From positions 1 through 30,199 of the forward strand of contig CAYVQF010000063.1 in assembly GCA_964454015.1 (NCBI GenBank): a stretch of DNA of 30,199 nt, written 5' to 3'. Each line of letters starts with the position of its first letter. Position 1 is the stretch's first letter. The notes beneath the pieces were generated by a model. The model saw only the letters and a list, made by a program, of their open reading frames with translations, had not been told where the DNA came from and ran no database searches. Positions 8,902 through 17,412 of this stretch are shown one piece after another. This DNA comes from CAYVQF01 sp964454015 (GTDB taxonomy: Bacteria > Myxococcota_A > Bradymonadia > UBA4248). A program made the translations under genes and the position numbers.

Positions 8902-11900
8902 ATGTGGCGACGATGGCTGTGTTTCTTGATGTCTTGCTCGATTCTTTTGGCGGCGTGCAGCGAGGAGACGACGACCAAAGTCAAGAGTGAGGTGGGGCCT
9001 CCAGATGTGCCAGAGGTGGAAGACGTCGTGGCGCCGCCAGACCTGGAGGAGCTGCCCCCGGCGGAAGTGGAGATCGATGGGGACGTGCACAGCCACTGCG
9101 TCGATGCCGACGGCGATGGCTTCTTCGTCGGCGACGACTGCCCGCTGCCCCTGGATTGCGATGACAACGACGCGGCGGTCTACCCCGGGGCGGAGGAGAT
9201 CTGCGGCAACTTCAAGGACGACAACTGCAACGGTCTCGTCGATGAGGACTGTCCCTGCGCGCCGGGTGAGGTGCGGCTGTGCTCCTCTTTCGTGGCGGTC
9301 GCGCAGATGACGGCGGAGATGCACTGTAAACCTGGCTATCAGCGCTGCGTCTCGGGGCAATGGGAGAGCGCGTGTCACGGCGAGGTGGGGCCTGTGGCGG
9401 AGGTGTGCAACGGGATTGACGACAACTGCGATGGTCAGGTGGACGAAGGTCTGCGGGATGCTCTGGGGCGTTGTGATACGGGGGAACCACCCCCTCTCGA
9501 GCTCTGTGGCCCCACTGGCGAGGGGAATGGCTTGGATGACAACGGCGACGGCCGCATCGATGAGGGTTGTCTCCCTTGTATGTTGCCTGGTGGGGCTCCG
9601 CGCCTCAACCAGCCCTGCTACAGCGGTCCTCTGCACACCCTCGGCGTGGGGGTGTGTCGCGGTGGGTTGATGGATTGTGGCAGCGATGGGCAGTGGGAGG
9701 CCTGTCGCGGTGAGGTGGTGCCGAGTGAAGAGATTTGCGGCGACGGCCTCGATAACGACTGCGACGGTCTCATCGACGAGTCGTGCCCGCTGTGTATCGC
9801 CACGGGCCCTGAGGTGTGCGACGGCGTCGACAACGACTGCAATGGTCTCATCGACGAAGGGGTGCTCAACGGCTGCGGTGACTGTGGCCCCGTGGGTCTC
9901 TTCGAGATCTGCAACGGCTTGGACAGCAACTGCGACGGGGTCGTCGATGAAGGCTGTCCTTGCACGGAGGGGGCGGAGCAGGCGTGTTATCCCGGGCCGC
10001 ACGGCAAGGGCGGGGTCGGGATCTGCCAGATGGGACGGCAGCTTTGTCACGAAGGTGCCTGGGGGGCATGTGAGGGCTTTGTCTTGCCTGGGCTCGAGCT
10101 GTGCGGGCCGACGGGTCTGGGCAATGGCTTGGATGACAACTGTGACGGCGAAGTGGACGAAGGCTGTGGTTGTACGCCAGGGGAGACGCGCCCCTGTGGA
10201 ACGAGCACGGGGGAATGTGAGTCCGGGGTGGAGACCTGTGTGGCGCGCCAGTGGGGGCCGTGTGAGGGTGGCCAAGGGCCGCGCCCTGAGGTCTGCGATG
10301 GCTTGGACAACGACTGTAATGGATTGGTGGATGAGGGGCTGTTGAACGCCTGCGGCGCTTGTGAGGGGAGTTGTTACCAGGCGGTGATCGAACCGGGCAG
10401 CGAGGGGCTCCCAGACGCTGGCGCAGAGCTCATCCCGGCGGACGACCCGCGCAATCCGACGGGCAAGCCAGGGCTCTCCCTGTCGCAGCGGACGGCGCTG
10501 CCGCCCTATCTGTGGGTGTCGAATCACGACTACGGTTCGGTGTCCAAGATCCACACGTCGACCTATCAAGAGGTGGGGCGCTACTGGGTCGGGGTACAGG
10601 CCAGCCGCACGGCGGTGGATCTCGACGGCAATATGTGGGTTGGGGGCCGCAACGACGGCCGAGTGACCAAGGTGTTATGGAACACGGAGCAGTGCGTGGA
10701 TCGCAACGGCGACACGGTGATCACGACGTCCTATCGGGACGGCAGCGGCAACGTGATCCAGGTGAACTCCCAGGCCAACCCCTACGCCGATGAGTGTGTG
10801 ATCTACAGCGAGGTGATGAACCCGAGCCGGCCCTCGGTGCGCGGCGTAGCCGTGGCGCCTGACGGCAAGGTGTGGATTGGCTACACCGCCGGTGGGCTGC
10901 AATCCATCGACCCCTTGACCTTGGCCGTGGGGCCTTTCCACGCACCGGACGGCGTGCCTTTGTGGTTGCCCGATGCGAACGACGTCTACCAAGAGACGGC
11001 GCAGCGGGTCTCTGCAGGTGGTGTCTACGGCTTGGTGGTGGATTCCGAGGGCCAGCTCTATCAGAGCTCCTATACGCGCCAGTATTTGCCGCGCTTCGAC
11101 ACCAACCTCGAGCAGTGGGTGGCGGTCTATCAGCGTGACGGACAGTGCTCCTACGGCGTCGCCGTGGACGGCCGCAACCGGGTGTGGACGGGCGGTTGGC
11201 CCCAGTGCAGTGGGGTGACCATGTTCGACCCCGGTGAGCGTAAGATGTATACCTTCGCCATCCCCGACACGGTGGTCCCGAACCACCATGACACCTTCAC
11301 GACCTTGTTGCTGCCGCGGGCGGCGCCGCGCGGTCCTGACCGCTTCTACACGACCGGGGTGGGGGTCGAGCCGGCGACGGGCGATGTGTGGACCTCTTTC
11401 TATCCGATTGGTTACACCGGGCGCTTGCGGTTGGATGAGAGCGACTTGGCCAACAGCCAGTGGACGATGATCGCCACGACGCGGAACTACGCGACCAACG
11501 CCTACTTGCCGGGGGTGAGCAACGGTGACCTGCGCGGCGTGGGCTTCGACGGCAATGGCTTTGCGTGGACCCATGGTCTGGGGAGCGGCCGGGTGTGGAA
11601 GATCGATCCGACGACCAACGAGCGGGCCAGCACTCTGCCTGATGGGCAAGCGGTGGGCGTGGGTTCGCACTACACCTACTCGGACTTCACGGGTTCGACG
11701 GCGCTCTCCTTTACGGCGCCGCGCGGTTTTTGGCGTTATACCTACGAGTTCCCCTACGCATCGGTGAACGTGTCGGCCTTGATGTGGGAGGCCTTCGTGC
11801 CGGCAGTGACCACGGCTGGCGTGCGCCTGCGCAAGGTCGATGCGAGCGGTGGGGCGCTCTCGGAGTGGTATCCGCCGGAGAACGCCGGGGTGCCGTCCTA

Positions 11901-12066
11901 CTATGAGTATCCTCCAGGTGAGCTGAGCCATCGCATCGACTTCGAGCTTCTGCTGGGGCAGGTGTTGCAGGGCAACCGCTTCGAAGTGGAGCTGCGGTTG
12001 ACCACGTCCAAGCGGGAGCTGCGGCCCATCGTCAACACGATTCAGCTCGAGTGGGTGCGGCCCTGA
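8902..12066 (+). CDS. Lipoprotein with eight MopE-type Cys/Asp repeats and C-terminal beta-propeller
   Basis: A 1054-residue protein. A lipoprotein signal ends LLAAC (Cys19), followed by an acidic, Pro-rich linker (about 20-64). Residues 66-491 hold eight copies of a C-(N/D)G-DN-C-G--DE motif of the MopE copper-binding / putative metal-binding family, starting near 86, 170, 202, 279, 306, 337, 401 and 465. Between several of them lie Cys-rich modules ending in QW-(S/A)C-GEV. Residues about 520-930 form a blade-repeat region with VAVAPDGKVWIG-type strands, as in lyase/NHL-like propellers, and the last 120 residues look like a beta-sandwich. Surface-exposed adhesion, metal or Ca2+ binding is plausible but unproven. 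Two repeats share a GPTG-GNG insertion, a sign of internal duplication. Confidence 0.85.
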   Translation: MWRRWLCFLMSCSILLAACSEETTTKVKSEVGPPDVPEVEDVVAPPDLEELPPAEVEIDGDVHSHCVDADGDGFFVGDDCPLPLDCDDNDAAVYPGAEEICGNFKDDNCNGLVDEDCPCAPGEVRLCSSFVAVAQMTAEMHCKPGYQRCVSGQWESACHGEVGPVAEVCNGIDDNCDGQVDEGLRDALGRCDTGEPPPLELCGPTGEGNGLDDNGDGRIDEGCLPCMLPGGAPRLNQPCYSGPLHTLGVGVCRGGLMDCGSDGQWEACRGEVVPSEEICGDGLDNDCDGLIDESCPLCIATGPEVCDGVDNDCNGLIDEGVLNGCGDCGPVGLFEICNGLDSNCDGVVDEGCPCTEGAEQACYPGPHGKGGVGICQMGRQLCHEGAWGACEGFVLPGLELCGPTGLGNGLDDNCDGEVDEGCGCTPGETRPCGTSTGECESGVETCVARQWGPCEGGQGPRPEVCDGLDNDCNGLVDEGLLNACGACEGSCYQAVIEPGSEGLPDAGAELIPADDPRNPTGKPGLSLSQRTALPPYLWVSNHDYGSVSKIHTSTYQEVGRYWVGVQASRTAVDLDGNMWVGGRNDGRVTKVLWNTEQCVDRNGDTVITTSYRDGSGNVIQVNSQANPYADECVIYSEVMNPSRPSVRGVAVAPDGKVWIGYTAGGLQSIDPLTLAVGPFHAPDGVPLWLPDANDVYQETAQRVSAGGVYGLVVDSEGQLYQSSYTRQYLPRFDTNLEQWVAVYQRDGQCSYGVAVDGRNRVWTGGWPQCSGVTMFDPGERKMYTFAIPDTVVPNHHDTFTTLLLPRAAPRGPDRFYTTGVGVEPATGDVWTSFYPIGYTGRLRLDESDLANSQWTMIATTRNYATNAYLPGVSNGDLRGVGFDGNGFAWTHGLGSGRVWKIDPTTNERASTLPDGQAVGVGSHYTYSDFTGSTALSFTAPRGFWRYTYEFPYASVNVSALMWEAFVPAVTTAGVRLRKVDASGGALSEWYPPENAGVPSYYEYPPGELSHRIDFELLLGQVLQGNRFEVELRLTTSKRELRPIVNTIQLEWVRP

Positions 12067-12124
12067 GGGCGGAGCGCTCATGGCGCGCGCGGTTTTTGGG
12101 GGCTGACGGTTGGCCTTGGTTTGC

Positions 12125-12171
12125 TTTCAAAGGCTCCCAAGACCCACTAGGATAAGGCAGGCGCGCGCCTG
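12125..12171 (+). promoter_or_regulatory. Possible promoter with 14-bp palindrome ahead of the signalling operon
   Basis: TTTCAA (12125-12130), 17 nt, and TAGGAT (12148-12153) form a weak promoter. Immediately after the -10 lies the perfect palindrome CAGGCGCGCGCCTG (12158-12171), which would cover the transcription start. Its right half CGCCTG can alternatively pair with CAGGCG at 12185-12190. An operator or a leader structure is possible. The rest of the 148-bp gap shows nothing else. Confidence 0.3.
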
Positions 12172-12214
12172 TCTGCGTTGACGGCAGGCGGCATGAACGT
12201 GGGACCGGTGACGC

Positions 12215-13900
12215 ATGCGTTACAAAATCATCAGCTTGAGTTTGAAGTTGACCGCCACGACCGTGGCGCTGGTGTTTCTGGTGGTCGCCGTTTATGCCCT
12301 GCTGGCGGTACGTGACGTCAGCGAAGACGTGGAGCGACAGACCGAGCGTTTGGTGCACATCCGGACGCAGGCCCTGGAGGAAGTGGGCGCTTCGACGACG
12401 CGCTACCTGGGCTTGCCGGCGGCTTCGCTGATGTACGACAACGACCTGCAGGGGCTCTATTCGCTGATTCAGCCGGTGGTGGAGGCTTCTTCCAGCAACG
12501 ATGTGGTTTTTGCCTATATCGTGGCAGAAAACGGGCGGGTGTGGGTGGCAGCGGCGGACGCGGAGATCGAAGCCTTCGTCATCGGCGCTGGTGACACGGC
12601 GTCACGCCCTTTTTACCGGGCCACGGGCGATCCCTTTGCGCCAGCGTTGATGGAGACGGTTCCGGCGCTTTATCTCGCCGCTTATCGCGAGGCGGCGTCG
12701 GGTCTCCCCGTGGGCGAAGAGGTGACGCGTTCGGTGTGGCGCGAGGGGACCCAGGTGGAGCTGTCGCTGCTGCAACACACGGCGGCGATCGTGGATCGTG
12801 AGGGGACGCGTTTGGGCTTTTTGACCCTGGCTTACTCCCTCGAGGATCTGCGTGCCGAGGTGGAGTCGATCCGCGCGCAGGGGGAAGTGAAGAAGTCTCA
12901 GGTCAAGCGGCGTTTGGGGCTGCTCGGGGCGATCGCCTTGGCCTTGGGCTGTATCGTTGCGATTTTGCAGTCATTGGCGATTACGCGCAACGTCAAATCC
13001 CTGTCGCGGGCGGCGGGGCGCATCGCCGAGGGTGATCTGAGCGTGCGCACGGATGTGCGCGCTTCCGATGAGATTGGTGTTTTGGCGCATCAGTTCAACG
13101 TGATGGCCGATCGGGTGCAGGCCTTGCTGCTGGAGACGGAGCAGAAGGCGATGTTGGAGAAAGAGCTGGACATCGCGCGCACCATCCAGGAGACGCTGTT
13201 GCCGCCACCTGGTTTGGCGAGCTGTGGCCCGGTGCGGCTGGCGGGTTTTTTTCGCGCGGCCTCGATCTGCGGCGGTGATTTTTGGCATTACCACGGTCTG
13301 CAGAACGGGGATGCCTTGTTGACCGTGGGTGATGTCACGGGGCATGGGGTGCCGAGCGCCATGATCTCGGCGGCGGCCAAGAGCGGCCTCGATACGCTGA
13401 TCAATGTCTCCCGCCCCGATTGGTCCCTGCCCTACTTGTTACAGGAGCTGAATAAGACCATCTTTGACACGGCGCAGCGGGCTCTAGTGATGACCTTCTT
13501 GGCGGTGCGGGTGCGCCAGGATGGCCGCTGGCTCGAGGTGGTCAACGGTGGGCATAACTTCCCCATTTTGTTGGCGCGGCGCAACGGTGTCGCCGAAGCG
13601 CGGGCGCTGGTGGCGCGGGGCAACAGGTTGGGCGATGAGCGGGAGAGTACCTATACGGTGGTGAGTACGGAGGTGCAGGCGGGCGACGCCCTCCTGCTCT
13701 ACTCCGATGGCATCACGGAGTATCGCAATCCCGAGGGACGTGACTACGGTGAGCGGCGCCTGCGCCAGACCTTTGCGGCCCATTTGCACCTGGAGCCCGA
13801 TGGGATCGTGGCGGCGCTGTTGAACGACTTGGGGCTTTTCGTAGGTGCTGCGCCGCAGGAAGACGATCTGACGTTGGTGGTGGCCAAGATCGTTCGCTGA
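12215..13900 (+). CDS. Membrane PP2C (RsbU/SpoIIE-type) phosphatase with extracytoplasmic sensor and HAMP
   Basis: A 561-residue protein. TM1 (about 11-32) is followed by a periplasmic domain of roughly 200 residues whose end (AAIVDREGTRLGFLTLAYS) looks Cache-like. Then come TM2 (about 234-253), HAMP (about 254-306), a short coiled coil, and a PP2C-type phosphatase domain (about 318-561). All metal-binding features are present: GGDFW (Asp355), GDVTGHG (Asp373), NGGHN, SDGITE (Asp498) and DDLTLV (Asp550/551). Such enzymes dephosphorylate phospho-Ser/Thr on STAS anti-anti-sigma factors in partner-switching pathways. It heads a run of four same-strand genes, and a GHKL-type protein at the far end supports a signalling role. 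No STAS protein is encoded in the window. Confidence 0.92.
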   Translation: MRYKIISLSLKLTATTVALVFLVVAVYALLAVRDVSEDVERQTERLVHIRTQALEEVGASTTRYLGLPAASLMYDNDLQGLYSLIQPVVEASSSNDVVFAYIVAENGRVWVAAADAEIEAFVIGAGDTASRPFYRATGDPFAPALMETVPALYLAAYREAASGLPVGEEVTRSVWREGTQVELSLLQHTAAIVDREGTRLGFLTLAYSLEDLRAEVESIRAQGEVKKSQVKRRLGLLGAIALALGCIVAILQSLAITRNVKSLSRAAGRIAEGDLSVRTDVRASDEIGVLAHQFNVMADRVQALLLETEQKAMLEKELDIARTIQETLLPPPGLASCGPVRLAGFFRAASICGGDFWHYHGLQNGDALLTVGDVTGHGVPSAMISAAAKSGLDTLINVSRPDWSLPYLLQELNKTIFDTAQRALVMTFLAVRVRQDGRWLEVVNGGHNFPILLARRNGVAEARALVARGNRLGDERESTYTVVSTEVQAGDALLLYSDGITEYRNPEGRDYGERRLRQTFAAHLHLEPDGIVAALLNDLGLFVGAAPQEDDLTLVVAKIVR

Positions 13901-13923
13901 ATCCCTAGGGAGAGAGCAAAGAG

Positions 13924-16365
13924 ATGAACGGCAAGGTACAAGAGACGAGGATGCGCTGGCTTTGCGGCCTTTGCGCTTGGCTTTTGTTGGTGTTGAGCTT
14001 GGGCGGCCAGGCATGGGGGCAGAGCCGCTACTCGACCTCGGAGGCGCAGGAGATCTTCGAGGGCGCGCTGGCCATCGAACGCCGGGCCGAGCAAGAGGGG
14101 AGCGAGAAGCTCTTGGCGGCGGCCGCGGAGAAGTACGAAGAGGCGCTGCAACGCGATCCTACCTTGACCTCGGCTTCCGTGCGCTTGGGCTATATCTATT
14201 ATGTCTTGAAACGAAGCGACGAGGCGGTGCGCTACTTGCGCGAGGCGCTCAAGCACGCGCCGAATCACGTCGAGCTGGAGCACTACTTGGGGCTGCATTT
14301 CTACCTCCTCGGGCGCACGGATGAGGCCCTGGTCTACCTGGAGCGGGTGGTGCGCAGCCGGCAGGATCTACCCGAGGCCTTCTTCGTTCTGGGGAAGGTG
14401 CGCCTGGAGGAGGGGGTCTATGGCGAGGCGAAGGGGCACTTCGAGCGCTACCAAGGTCTGATGCCCAACGATCCCCAGGGGCATCGCGCTTTGGTGGCGA
14501 TCTATCTGCATGAGAAGGATTTCGAGAAGGCGCAAGCCTCGCTGAGTCGTCTGGTCGCCCTCGAGCCCAACGACCTCGGGGCCCACATCAACCTCGGGCA
14601 CGTGCGTTATGCCGAAGGGGATATGGCGGGTGCCATCGCGTCCTATGAGCGGGCCTTGGAGTTGGGCCCGCGCCGGGTGGATGTGCAGTACGACCTGGCG
14701 AGCGTGCGCTTCGTGCAGGGAGAATATGCCCGCGCCGAGAGTGACTTCGCTGCCATCGTGCGGGCCAATCCGACCCATCTGGGTGCGGCCTATTATTATG
14801 CCGAGTCGCTGTTGCGTCAGGAGAAGTTGGCCGAGGCGCGTGCGGCTTTCCAGGCGGTGTTGGCCCTCAAGGCGGACTATGCTTTTGCCAAGTTGAAGTT
14901 GGCGGACATCGCGTGGCGTGAGGGTGACGAGGCGGGGGCCGTGCGTTGGTTGAACGAGGCGCTGGCCGAGCAGAGCATGCACCCAGACGTGCTCTCCTTT
15001 GCTGGGGTGCTCTACCGACGGGTCTCGCGGCTGCGCGAGGCGTTGGAGCTGCACAGCCGTTGGGTAGAGCTAGAGCCCGATGCAGCGCCGCCGCGTTTGG
15101 AGCTGGGGCGCGACTATCTGGCGTTGCGCCGCTATCCCGAGGCGGTGGCCGCCTTCGAGGCGGCCGTCGAGCGAGACCCTGCTTGGCAGGCGGCGTGGGT
15201 GGGCTTGTCCATGGCCATTCTCTACCAAGGTGAGCAAGAGCTGCAGCAGGGCAATGCCGATGCAGCCCGGCGCCACTTTTTGCGTGCCCTGGAGATGGAC
15301 GTGCACGCCTTGTCGGCCCAACTCAATTTGGCGCAGAGCGCCTTGCGCCAAGGACAGAACGAGGTTGCCCGGGATCATCTGCGGGAAGCCGCGGTGTTGG
15401 CCCCCAATGATCCCGGGGTGGCTCGCCTCGAGGCCCACTTGCTGGCGGCCGATGGGCAACATCGGGCGGCGCTGCGGCGGCTAGAGCCCCTGCGGCGTGA
15501 GGCCACGGGGATGACGGCTGCCGCCTGGTATACCGTGGCGGTGAGCCACGCCAATCTGGGCGAGATGGATGCGGCCCAGGAGGCGATGGTCCAGGCCGAG
15601 GCCCTCGGCTATGACAGCCCGCGTGGTATCGCCGTGTTCAACCTTCACTTGGGGATGAGCGCGGCCCGGGCTGGCGATTGGCGCGGCGCCGAGCGTTATT
15701 TTGACAAGGCGCGACCCCACGCGGCGACGCTGGACGACGCCGACAGGGTGCGTCTGGACTACGGGCAGGCGGTGATCGCCCTGCGGGCCAAGCGCTATAC
15801 GCGGGCCCAGAAGCTGCTGGAGACGGTGCGGGCCGACTTTTTGCGTTTGCCCACCCGGGAGCGACGGGCGGTGGTCAGCGGCGGCGATTTGGATGTGAGC
15901 TTTGAGCTGGCCTACACCTACTATAGAGGGGGGGCGCATGATGCGGCCATCGACCTGTTGAGCGGCAAGCAGAAGCGCGGCGATGTCCTGGCGTTGGAGC
16001 AGGCCGTGCGGGAACAGCTCGCCTATAACGCCTACCAAGACGGGCGGAGCGAACAGGCGCTGGAGCAGCTCGAGCGCGTCGCCAAGGGGCGTCAGACGGC
16101 GTCAGTGGAATTCAACTTGGCGGCCTTGCGCTACGGCGGCAGTGGGCAGGCGGCGCGTTCTGCCAAGGTTTTCGAGCGCTTTGCCAGCCGGGATGTCCCC
16201 GAGGGGCTTTTCAATTACGCGATCTACCTCGATGAGACAGGGGCGTACCAGGATGCGCTGCGCTACCTGCGGCGCTATGTGAGCCTTGGTGGCGCGCAGA
16301 AGGGGGACGTGGAAAAAAGCATCGAGATCAAGGAGCGCGTCTTTGGCAGCGGAGGGGGGAAATAG
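13924..16365 (+). CDS. Exported tetratricopeptide-repeat protein
   Basis: An 813-residue protein with a signal peptide (MRWLCGLCAWLLLVLSLGG core, cleavage near AWGQ at about 32) and TPR units over nearly the whole length. Recognisable repeat cores include AAEKYEEALQRDPT, AVRYLREALKHAPN, AIASYERALELGPR, AVAAFEAAVERDPA and AARRHFLRALEMDV. It is probably a periplasmic scaffold. It starts 23 nt after the phosphatase stop and its own stop lies 2 nt before the next gene, so it belongs to the same operon. The ATG at the given start has a GGGAGAG site 9 nt upstream; an internal ATG at 13951 would also keep the signal peptide. It may bridge the phosphatase sensor domain and the PhnD-like protein, which is inference. 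Confidence 0.88.
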   Translation: MNGKVQETRMRWLCGLCAWLLLVLSLGGQAWGQSRYSTSEAQEIFEGALAIERRAEQEGSEKLLAAAAEKYEEALQRDPTLTSASVRLGYIYYVLKRSDEAVRYLREALKHAPNHVELEHYLGLHFYLLGRTDEALVYLERVVRSRQDLPEAFFVLGKVRLEEGVYGEAKGHFERYQGLMPNDPQGHRALVAIYLHEKDFEKAQASLSRLVALEPNDLGAHINLGHVRYAEGDMAGAIASYERALELGPRRVDVQYDLASVRFVQGEYARAESDFAAIVRANPTHLGAAYYYAESLLRQEKLAEARAAFQAVLALKADYAFAKLKLADIAWREGDEAGAVRWLNEALAEQSMHPDVLSFAGVLYRRVSRLREALELHSRWVELEPDAAPPRLELGRDYLALRRYPEAVAAFEAAVERDPAWQAAWVGLSMAILYQGEQELQQGNADAARRHFLRALEMDVHALSAQLNLAQSALRQGQNEVARDHLREAAVLAPNDPGVARLEAHLLAADGQHRAALRRLEPLRREATGMTAAAWYTVAVSHANLGEMDAAQEAMVQAEALGYDSPRGIAVFNLHLGMSAARAGDWRGAERYFDKARPHAATLDDADRVRLDYGQAVIALRAKRYTRAQKLLETVRADFLRLPTRERRAVVSGGDLDVSFELAYTYYRGGAHDAAIDLLSGKQKRGDVLALEQAVREQLAYNAYQDGRSEQALEQLERVAKGRQTASVEFNLAALRYGGSGQAARSAKVFERFASRDVPEGLFNYAIYLDETGAYQDALRYLRRYVSLGGAQKGDVEKSIEIKERVFGSGGGK

Positions 16366-16367
16366 CG

Positions 16368-17354
16368 ATGATGGCTTTTTTCGCGAGGCGTTGGCCGGCA
16401 GGGTTGTTGCGTGGGCTTGGGCTGGTGGCGGTGGTGCTGGCCCTGGTGGCGGCGAGCGCTGCCACGGCGCAGGAGTCCTATGTGGTGGGGCTTTTTGCGC
16501 CGAATCTCGACTTCAAGGACGGGGTCGCGCGCAACGACTACGTGAAGGCTCTGGCGCGGGTCTTTGCTGCTGAGTGTGGTGGGGAATGGGATGGGCAATC
16601 CTTTGCCCGGCCTGGTGATTTTGAGGCCGCCTTGCGCAAGGGTGCTCTGGATGTGGTGGTGGTCGATGGGGAGTATTTCGCGGCAAAGGGTGCCTCGCTG
16701 GTGGCGGTGGGCGCGTTGACGGCGCGCGGTGAGGTTGGCCGCCCCCTCAAGGTGGTGACCAAGCGCAATGGGCCCGATGCCTTGCACAAGCTGCGGGGCA
16801 AGACCTTGGCGCTGGTGTCCTCGGGGGGCTTGGCGGAGCGCTTCGTCAGTGGGGATGTTTTGGGGGCTGAGATCGCGGCGCGGGACTTTTTTGGGCGCAT
16901 CGAGGAGGTGCGCGATGTCCGCTCGGCGCTCAACGCGGTGGATCTGGGCAAGGCGGACGCGGCCCTGGCTTTTGAAGGCTATGAGGAAGGCTTTCGGGTG
17001 CTCTACACGACCCAGGCGGTGCCTCTGCCCGTGGTGGCGGTGGCTTCGACGCGGATTTCAGGGGAGCTGTTGGCCAAGGTCAAGCGCGCCAGTCGCAGCC
17101 TCGATGTGTCCGGTGCGGATCTGGTCAACGGTTCGGCGGCCCACAGCGATGAGCTGATTCGTCGCTTCAGGAGCGCGGCGAATCGCAAGAAGAGTGGGTT
17201 CAAGTTGGAGCTGATCGCGCCGACGGAGTTGCAGCTCGAGCTGGGCGAGATGGTCCTGCTGGAGCGCAAGGATCGTCTCGAGGTCTTTGCCGGGGCAGAA
17301 CCGCTGCGCTTGCCTGAATTGCGCGAATTGGATGCGTTGTTGCCGGATCTGTAG
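16368..17354 (+). CDS. PhnD-like periplasmic solute-binding protein (orphan)
   Basis: A 328-residue protein with a signal peptide ending near AATAQE (about residue 36). The body has the PhnD/TauA-type type-2 periplasmic binding fold: strand YVVGLFAP, a segment FEAALRKGALDVVVVDGEYF, the hinge LRGKTLALVSSGG, then SALNAVDLGKADAALAFEGY. Family members bind phosphonate, phosphite or other anions and normally feed an ABC transporter, but no permease or ATPase gene is nearby. The last 80 residues (after AHSDELIRRF) extend beyond the usual fold and end ELRELDALLPDL. Two ATGs are adjacent (16368 and 16371) after a GGAGGGGGGA site. Operon context with a sensor phosphatase suggests ligand sensing rather than uptake; this is inference. 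Confidence 0.78.
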   Translation: MMAFFARRWPAGLLRGLGLVAVVLALVAASAATAQESYVVGLFAPNLDFKDGVARNDYVKALARVFAAECGGEWDGQSFARPGDFEAALRKGALDVVVVDGEYFAAKGASLVAVGALTARGEVGRPLKVVTKRNGPDALHKLRGKTLALVSSGGLAERFVSGDVLGAEIAARDFFGRIEEVRDVRSALNAVDLGKADAALAFEGYEEGFRVLYTTQAVPLPVVAVASTRISGELLAKVKRASRSLDVSGADLVNGSAAHSDELIRRFRSAANRKKSGFKLELIAPTELQLELGEMVLLERKDRLEVFAGAEPLRLPELRELDALLPDL

Positions 17355-17412
17355 TAGGATTTGCCCACGAGGTGTTTTCTTTTTCGACCAGGCTTCGTGG
17401 CGAAGGAAGCTG

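Noticed and set aside
9097..10350. Regularly spaced repeated DNA that might suggest a CRISPR array
   Set aside because: The repeats vary, are in frame and encode the Cys/Asp protein motif. There are no identical direct repeats with unique spacers.
8833..10569. 578-codon minus-strand open frame
   Set aside because: Antisense to the MopE-type repeats. Its apparent repeats (DETVAVVV-like) are only the complement of the real Cys/Asp repeats.
10675..12081. 468-codon minus-strand open frame
   Set aside because: Antisense to the propeller region; His/Arg-rich with no domain and no ribosome site.
16368..17354. Complete phosphonate ABC transporter locus
   Set aside because: Only the binding-protein-like gene is present. 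No permease, ATPase or C-P lyase gene lies nearby.
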